Below, one piece after another: positions 28,571 to 32,630 of a DNA stretch of 32,630 nt. The stretch spans positions 1 to 32,630 of the forward strand of contig CADBWR010000027.1 of the NCBI GenBank assembly GCA_902798425.1. The letters run 5' to 3'. Both the position numbers and the translations under genes were made by a program. Position 1 is the first letter of the stretch. The number at the start of each line of letters is the position of its first letter. The notes under the pieces were generated by a model. That model ran no database searches and was not told the DNA's origin. It saw only the letters and a list, made by a program, of their open reading frames with translations. Source of the DNA: an uncultured Bacteroidales bacterium (lineage in GTDB: Bacteria; Bacteroidota; Bacteroidia; Bacteroidales; Bacteroidaceae).

Positions 28571-30886
28571 TTACTTCACCACAACCTTACGAGTGGTACC
28601 GTCTTTCATGCGAATGATGTTCATACCCTTCTTCGGGGTGTCCACTCGCTTGCCGTCAATAGTGAATATCATGGCCTTGCCATTCTCGCTACCCATTATC
28701 TGGTCAATGCCAGTATCAAGCGTGAATGTACCAGTAACGGTCACATCATGTGCAGGCATCGATTCTGGTATTTCACTCCAACCACTGAAAGTATATCCTT
28801 CCTTCGTAGGCTCTGTCTCTGGAGTAATCTTTGCGCCATACTCTACATTGTACGTTTTGTAGACTTCACCATCAACCATATAAGTCAAGTTATAGTTGTT
28901 GATTGCGAATGTCCCTGCAATAGTTACGTCATGGTCTGGCATCGATTCTGGTATTTCACTCCAACCAGAGAATGTGTAGCCCTCTTTGATAGGTTCGGCT
29001 TCCGAGGCAATAGATTCTCCCTCCACAAGAGCATATAATCTGTATTCTTCATCATCTACTAAATAGGTTAAGTAGTGAATTGTTTTTTCCACAATTGTTT
29101 TAAAACGATTCCAACCACTTGCAGCCTCATAGCTAGCCTTGCATCCAATAGGAACATACAATGTTGCATTTTCGTTATCTTCGAAAGGATGACTACTTAC
29201 ATTACTTATATATATTGGGATATCTTTTTCTATCTTTACAGATGTGAGTATCATACATTTCCTAAAAGTATTATTGCCGATGCTTGTTATGTTCTTTGGA
29301 ATGGTGACAGAGGTAAGGGCAGAACAACCATAGAATGCATAATCCCCGATTTTTGTTACACTATTAGGAATAACAACTGAGATTAGACTAGAACAGCCAC
29401 CAAATGTACCGTAACCTATAGTTGTCACACTATTGGGGATTGCTATGTATGTCAATTTAGAACAACCAGCAAAAATGTTTCCTTCAAGACTATTGAGGCT
29501 ATTTGGGATATTAACGGAAACAAGATTTACACATCTTTCAAAAGCAGAAGCTCCAATTGCAGTGACACTATTAGGGATTTCCACCGAAGTAATCTGAGAG
29601 CATCCATAAAAAGCTTCTTCACCAATACTTGTCACGCTATTGGGAATGTCAATAGAAGTAAGATTGGTGCATTCTTTGAATGCTGTATTTTCTATAGACG
29701 TTACAGTATAGTTGTGATCATTATAAAATAGAGAAGAAGTTATTGAAATATTGCCAGAATATTTAGTGTTAATCCTTGGAGTAAGAACTGTTGCTGTATA
29801 ATCTTCATTGAATCTATACCATATTCCATCTATTTCAAATTCATTATCAACTATTGTTTTGAAATCATTCCAACGATCAGTAGCTTCATATGCAGCTTTA
29901 CTTCCCATTGGTACATAGAGAGTTGCATACTCAGGATTATAAAATGTTCTCCCAATTTCCAGTGGTGTTTCGATATCTATAAAGACCGTTTTAAGACATT
30001 GACATTCCCAGAAAGCCAATTCTTCAATTTTAGTGACACTATTGGGAATGCTAATGAATGGCAAAGCACTGCAGCCTAAAAAGGCAGCGTTCCCTATAGT
30101 AGTAACACTATTGGGAATATCGACAAAGGTAAGATGAGAGCAGTTGTAAAAGGTACTTTTCTCAATTGTGGTTAAACTATTTGGAATTTTGACAGATGTA
30201 AGACCACAACGAGAAAATGCTCTTGGTCCGATATAATTAACACTGTTAGGTATATTAATAGAAGGGAGATTATAACATCCCTCAAAAGCGCATTCTTCTA
30301 TACTCGTAATATTGTCATGCAAGATTACTGATTTGAGATTTCCACAATCCCCAAAACACCGCAGACCAATCTTTGTTATACTACGAGGAATTTTAATAGA
30401 AGATATGGCTGAATTATAAAAGGCTCCATCACCTATAGTCGTCACTGTGTTGGGAATTTCAATTGAGGTGATGCCACATTCCCCGAAGGCACCATTACCA
30501 ATTTCAGTAAGATTGTTTGGTAGATTTATAGACTTAAGACTTCTGCATTGAGTGAATGCTGAAACACCTATGACCGTCACACTATTGGGAATTTTGACAG
30601 AAACTAAGCTGGTGCAGTCATAAAATGCACCAAAAATCATAGTTACGCTAAACCGTTTCCCATTATATTCAACTTCGGACGGAATTTCTATGCTTTTCCA
30701 CTCATAATTGGAACTCGAGTCCCATGTAGTTGGCTTTCTTACAACCTTCGCAATGGAGTTTTCGTAATCAAGACAATAATATAAGCTGTCTATTTTTACA
30801 CTTTCTTCTACAAATGCGGCATAAGCATTGTGTCCTACCAAACTTAAGAAACAGGTAAGGATAAGTGATAAATAAATATGTTTCAT
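28571..30886 (-). CDS. BspA-type leucine-rich-repeat surface protein with two InlB-like repeats
   Basis: The 771-residue protein has a signal peptide (AYA|AF near residue 23). A first BspA repeat block (about 85-310) ends in a YVPMGSKAAYEA cap. A short strand-rich module follows (about 345-390). A second repeat block (about 390-570) ends in a second YVPIGCKASYEA cap. Two InlB B-type repeats come next, each with EGYTFSGWSEIPESMP and HDVT. The tail IFTIDGKRV...KGMNIIRMKDGTTRKVVVK resembles the C-terminal secretion tail of Prevotella surface proteins, probably recognised by the type IX system; I infer this from pattern. It is likely a large surface adhesin. Duplication of the repeat block with its cap shows internal growth. 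Confidence 0.9.
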   Translation of the reverse strand: MKHIYLSLILTCFLSLVGHNAYAAFVEESVKIDSLYYCLDYENSIAKVVRKPTTWDSSSNYEWKSIEIPSEVEYNGKRFSVTMIFGAFYDCTSLVSVKIPNSVTVIGVSAFTQCRSLKSINLPNNLTEIGNGAFGECGITSIEIPNTVTTIGDGAFYNSAISSIKIPRSITKIGLRCFGDCGNLKSVILHDNITSIEECAFEGCYNLPSINIPNSVNYIGPRAFSRCGLTSVKIPNSLTTIEKSTFYNCSHLTFVDIPNSVTTIGNAAFLGCSALPFISIPNSVTKIEELAFWECQCLKTVFIDIETPLEIGRTFYNPEYATLYVPMGSKAAYEATDRWNDFKTIVDNEFEIDGIWYRFNEDYTATVLTPRINTKYSGNISITSSLFYNDHNYTVTSIENTAFKECTNLTSIDIPNSVTSIGEEAFYGCSQITSVEIPNSVTAIGASAFERCVNLVSVNIPNSLNSLEGNIFAGCSKLTYIAIPNSVTTIGYGTFGGCSSLISVVIPNSVTKIGDYAFYGCSALTSVTIPKNITSIGNNTFRKCMILTSVKIEKDIPIYISNVSSHPFEDNENATLYVPIGCKASYEAASGWNRFKTIVEKTIHYLTYLVDDEEYRLYALVEGESIASEAEPIKEGYTFSGWSEIPESMPDHDVTIAGTFAINNYNLTYMVDGEVYKTYNVEYGAKITPETEPTKEGYTFSGWSEIPESMPAHDVTVTGTFTLDTGIDQIMGSENGKAMIFTIDGKRVDTPKKGMNIIRMKDGTTRKVVVK

Positions 30887-31036
30887 AATACAATACCTTT
30901 AAGAATACCCGTTATTTTATTTATTTTTGAAAAATGCATTCGAACTCTTAGATATTACCCTCATATATAACAAAGTAGTCATATAATTGGAATACTTGAT
31001 TTGCATTTAATCCATTAATTTTCTGCATCATAACTT

Positions 31037-31375
31037 CTACTTATTATGATTAATAATACTTTCTCTTACAATTCGAAATAATTGATTCCAGCTACCAGGG
31101 AATATTGTATTGACCATGTGCGCCTTCTTCCAATATCTATTATCTGGACATTGATAATTCGTATTCTCTATGGGCCTATGCAGTTGTTCTGTAAATTGGG
31201 GAATCTCAACTTTTTTCAATTCGTAAACGATAGGTTTATCTGAGTTTAATGATTCAAAATATGCTACGAAATTAGCTCCATCGCAATCGTTAGTATGTAT
31301 ATACAAATACTCTAGCGGAGGAGTTCCTTTCACAAATAACAAATCCTGTTTAAATGGAAAATCATCTTTGGACAT
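31037..31375 (-). CDS. Hypothetical small protein
   Basis: The 112-residue protein has no signal peptide, no span and no motif I recognise. Composition and codon use look normal for the organism (balanced charge, several Trp and Tyr), and the next minus-strand element upstream is the ncRNA terminator about 70 bp away. It reads as a cytoplasmic protein, possibly an immunity-type or mobile-island protein because it lies beside a decayed stretch and a toxin remnant; that is a guess. No promoter consensus was found. Confidence 0.55.
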   Translation of the reverse strand: MSKDDFPFKQDLLFVKGTPPLEYLYIHTNDCDGANFVAYFESLNSDKPIVYELKKVEIPQFTEQLHRPIENTNYQCPDNRYWKKAHMVNTIFPGSWNQLFRIVRESIINHNK

Positions 31376-31444
31376 ATTCTTTTTCTTTCTTTGCCTACCA
31401 CTCTCCCTGCTTCGGCGATTAAACTTTGGTTAGTAATAGGAAAC

Positions 31445-31486
31445 AAAAAGGGCGCGGGAGAAACTTTCTGTCGCTTATCCCAAACC
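31445..31486 (-). terminator. Intrinsic terminator of the ncRNA
   Basis: On the minus strand GGG and GGGA (31486-31477) pair with TCCC and CCC (31458-31449) around a long loop, and CTTTTTG follows directly. Confidence 0.75.
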
Positions 31487-31775
31487 CTGGCCTTCGCATT
31501 GCCTTAAACTCAAGAATAAGCAACTCAGCCGGCCCACGCCATTGGGTATTATAGGAAATGTATGGAGCCAATAATGGCTATCACGCATTGGGTTATAATA
31601 CACCTTACGTGGACGCTTCGTTGCGGTATCTTCTTGAGTTAATCAGAGTTGCGAAGTCTGGGTTTAGAAGATAACGTTCTGAAAACGTCCTTCGAGGCCG
31701 GCCTTACAAATGGCTTTTGGCCTCTGTTCCATCGATGTCTTGACATGTCCAGCCACACGTAACTAGACCTTGTCA
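31445..31775 (-). ncRNA. Structured non-coding RNA, candidate Bacteroidales-1 / 6S-like RNA
   Basis: A transcript of about 330 nt is bounded by a consensus promoter and an intrinsic terminator and contains no good reading frame. Nested helices are visible: 31611-31615 with 31686-31690, inside that 31627-31634 with 31666-31673 (8 bp perfect), inside that CAGA/TCTG at 31644/31657. 31694-31699 pairs with 31719-31724. A direct repeat (TATAA(TA)CCCAATG) occurs in the 31540-31600 part. Bacteroidales-1 is a known structured RNA of this order, also defined by a Bacteroidetes promoter and a terminator; I suggest that family from context, not by alignment. It lacks the signature bases of RNase P RNA, tmRNA and SRP RNA. 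Confidence 0.65.
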
Positions 31776-31779
31776 GTTG

Positions 31780-31811
31780 CAAAGATATAGAATATAATCG
31801 TAACTTCCAAA
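31780..31811 (-). promoter_or_regulatory. Promoter of the ncRNA
   Basis: TTTG (31811-31808), a 20-bp spacer and TATCTTTG (31787-31780) on the minus strand match the Bacteroidetes consensus. Initiation is expected near 31773-31776. Confidence 0.82.
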
Positions 31812-32376
31812 TAATTCACGGAAAAAGAATTAGGACTGTCAATCGCCAGCCCTAATGATAGCAAGACAAATATCCTGTTAGAATCATTATGGATTATTCT
31901 CTATCTTAAACGAGCAATGCCCACGCCGTCTGGCGTGAACTCCAACTTCAGTTCTTGAAATATTAATGTGAAATTTGGCGAATTTCGAACAACAAGAATC
32001 TAAAAGTGGATATTCATCCTATATGTCCTTTTCAGTTATATTTTATTCAGCCCATAGGCATCTACGGCTTTAAGGGTTCTACAACAATTATAACTCTTTT
32101 GCTAATTGCATTAAGCGTTTGATTCAATCAAAGGGACTTGATTGAAAAACGTGAAAAACCTGTTACTGGTACCTCTTCACATAACAGCGGACAGGCTTGT
32201 ACTTTAGATTGTTCAACCATAGTTACTATGATTCTTCATTAAGAATTTGAACAGCTCTGAACAGATAAAAAATTAGGGTTCACACTTATTGCGCAATATG
32301 ACAGAGGGTTACGCGTGAGTGTGACACTTGTTTTCAAACAAAATCATACAATGACACGCATGTATGTTAAATGATT
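31812..32376. other. Stretch without an intact gene; short coding-like fragments
   Basis: The minus strand at 31999-31901 reads as 33 codons ending in ELKLEFTPDGVGIARLR and a stop, which looks like the C-terminus of a lost protein; it is closed upstream by a TAG. An imperfect inverted repeat, TCACACT...AGTGTGA, lies at about 32280-32325. A small CACGCC/GGCGTG hairpin is at 31922-31937. I see nothing else to support a gene. Confidence 0.4.
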
Positions 32377-32379
32377 CGG

Positions 32380-32451
32380 AAACTATTAACATGTCTCAAA
32401 TACCGATGTGCACTGGGTTTGAGGCATGTTATGTTAATAGGTTAATAGTTT
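32380..32451. repeat. Palindromic repeat at the end of the RelE-type gene
   Basis: AACTATTAACATGTCTCAAA (32381-32400) is repeated in inverse orientation at about 32418-32450 as TTTGAGGCATGTT...TTAATAGTTT, where one arm carries an extra copy of GTTAATAG. The loop is about 17 bases. The stop codon of the toxin gene lies inside the right arm. Confidence 0.75.
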
Positions 32452-32630
32452 TCTTGCACCACCACTTTTACCTTTTTCTTTTGATGAAATAGCCATTCTG
32501 ACTTTCCTAATGCCGCCGCCAAGATCTGTTTCTGTCAAAGGATTCTTGCGCAGCTCATCAAGAAAATCTTTATAGTCTTGTTTAAAGGACGCGTAGTGTT
32601 TTGCCAATCGTTTTGCTTGGCGGTCAAACA
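32434..32630 (-). pseudogene. RelE/ParE-family toxin gene, C-terminus truncated, 5' end outside the window
   Basis: Reading in from the window edge, the minus strand encodes 64 residues including FDRQAKRLAKHYASFKQDY, LRKNPLTETDLGGGIRKVRMA and SKEKGKSGGAR, then KLLTY and a stop. This is the pattern of Bacteroidetes RelE-type mRNA interferases. Those normally continue after GGAR with a beta-strand (VITYV...) and an end like LLTIYDKSE; both are missing. The break falls at the palindromic repeat, so a repeat insertion or deletion probably removed the last 30 or so residues. The antitoxin gene, if any, lies beyond the window. Confidence 0.7.

Noticed and set aside
31445-31775. The ncRNA as RNase P RNA or tmRNA
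   Set aside because: The conserved GAGGAAAGTCC block of RNase P RNA and the T-loop and tag region of tmRNA are not visible on either strand.

Overview
The window looks like a chromosomal segment of a gut or rumen Bacteroidales, most likely Prevotella or a close relative. The clearest reason is the promoters: several genes carry the Bacteroidetes pair TTTG, 19-20 bp, TAnnTTTG, and strong Shine-Dalgarno sequences are not evident. Supporting reasons are the gene families: DUF2851, DUF3109, BspA-type leucine-rich-repeat surface proteins, a Fibrobacter-type paralogous domain on a zinc-ribbon protein, and secreted GH2, GH3 and GH95 enzymes. I see no tRNA, rRNA, CRISPR array or intact insertion sequence.

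Region 1 (1-812) has no convincing gene. It holds a composite repeat locus: inverted CCTACAT arrays around a 21-bp tandem array and a 20-bp perfect palindrome. Region 2 (813-6935, minus strand) is a compact seven-gene cluster read from a promoter near 6905-6935. In transcription order it encodes an EcoRI-family adenine methyltransferase, a DUF262-HNH endonuclease, a small membrane protein, an SPFH-SHOCT protein and three zinc-ribbon proteins. The first five genes overlap or are separated by at most 12 bp. A roughly 300-nt structured leader precedes the methyltransferase and appears to hold its start codon in a hairpin. This is the best candidate for an undescribed system: a restriction-modification pair joined to a membrane-stress-like SPFH/zinc-ribbon module.

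Region 3 (7282-13204) has a divergent EamA transporter and a plus-strand housekeeping operon: DUF2851, hotdog thioesterase, HAD phosphatase, dprA, ung, DUF3109. Region 4 (13208-20655, minus) has an AraC regulator and GH95 enzyme, a GH3 beta-glucosidase, a decayed stretch with gene remnants, and a membrane-bound AraC-type regulator. Region 5 (20782-24447, plus) has a TPR/PP2C (SpoIIE) phosphatase and gpmI. Region 6 (24569-30886, minus) has a GH2 enzyme, a second composite repeat locus and two BspA-like proteins. Region 7 (31037-32630) has a small hypothetical gene, a structured ncRNA with its own promoter and terminator, and a truncated RelE-type toxin gene ending in a palindromic repeat.

Two themes cross the window. 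Seven-base tandem repeats with a TAA core sit on or beside stop codons at several gene junctions, and the same kind of array lies in frame inside the GH3 gene. Also, the two composite loci (1-300 and 27068-27448) share the motifs CAGCTAA and CCTA(A/C)(C)AT in inverted arrays, which suggests a lineage-specific repeat family.
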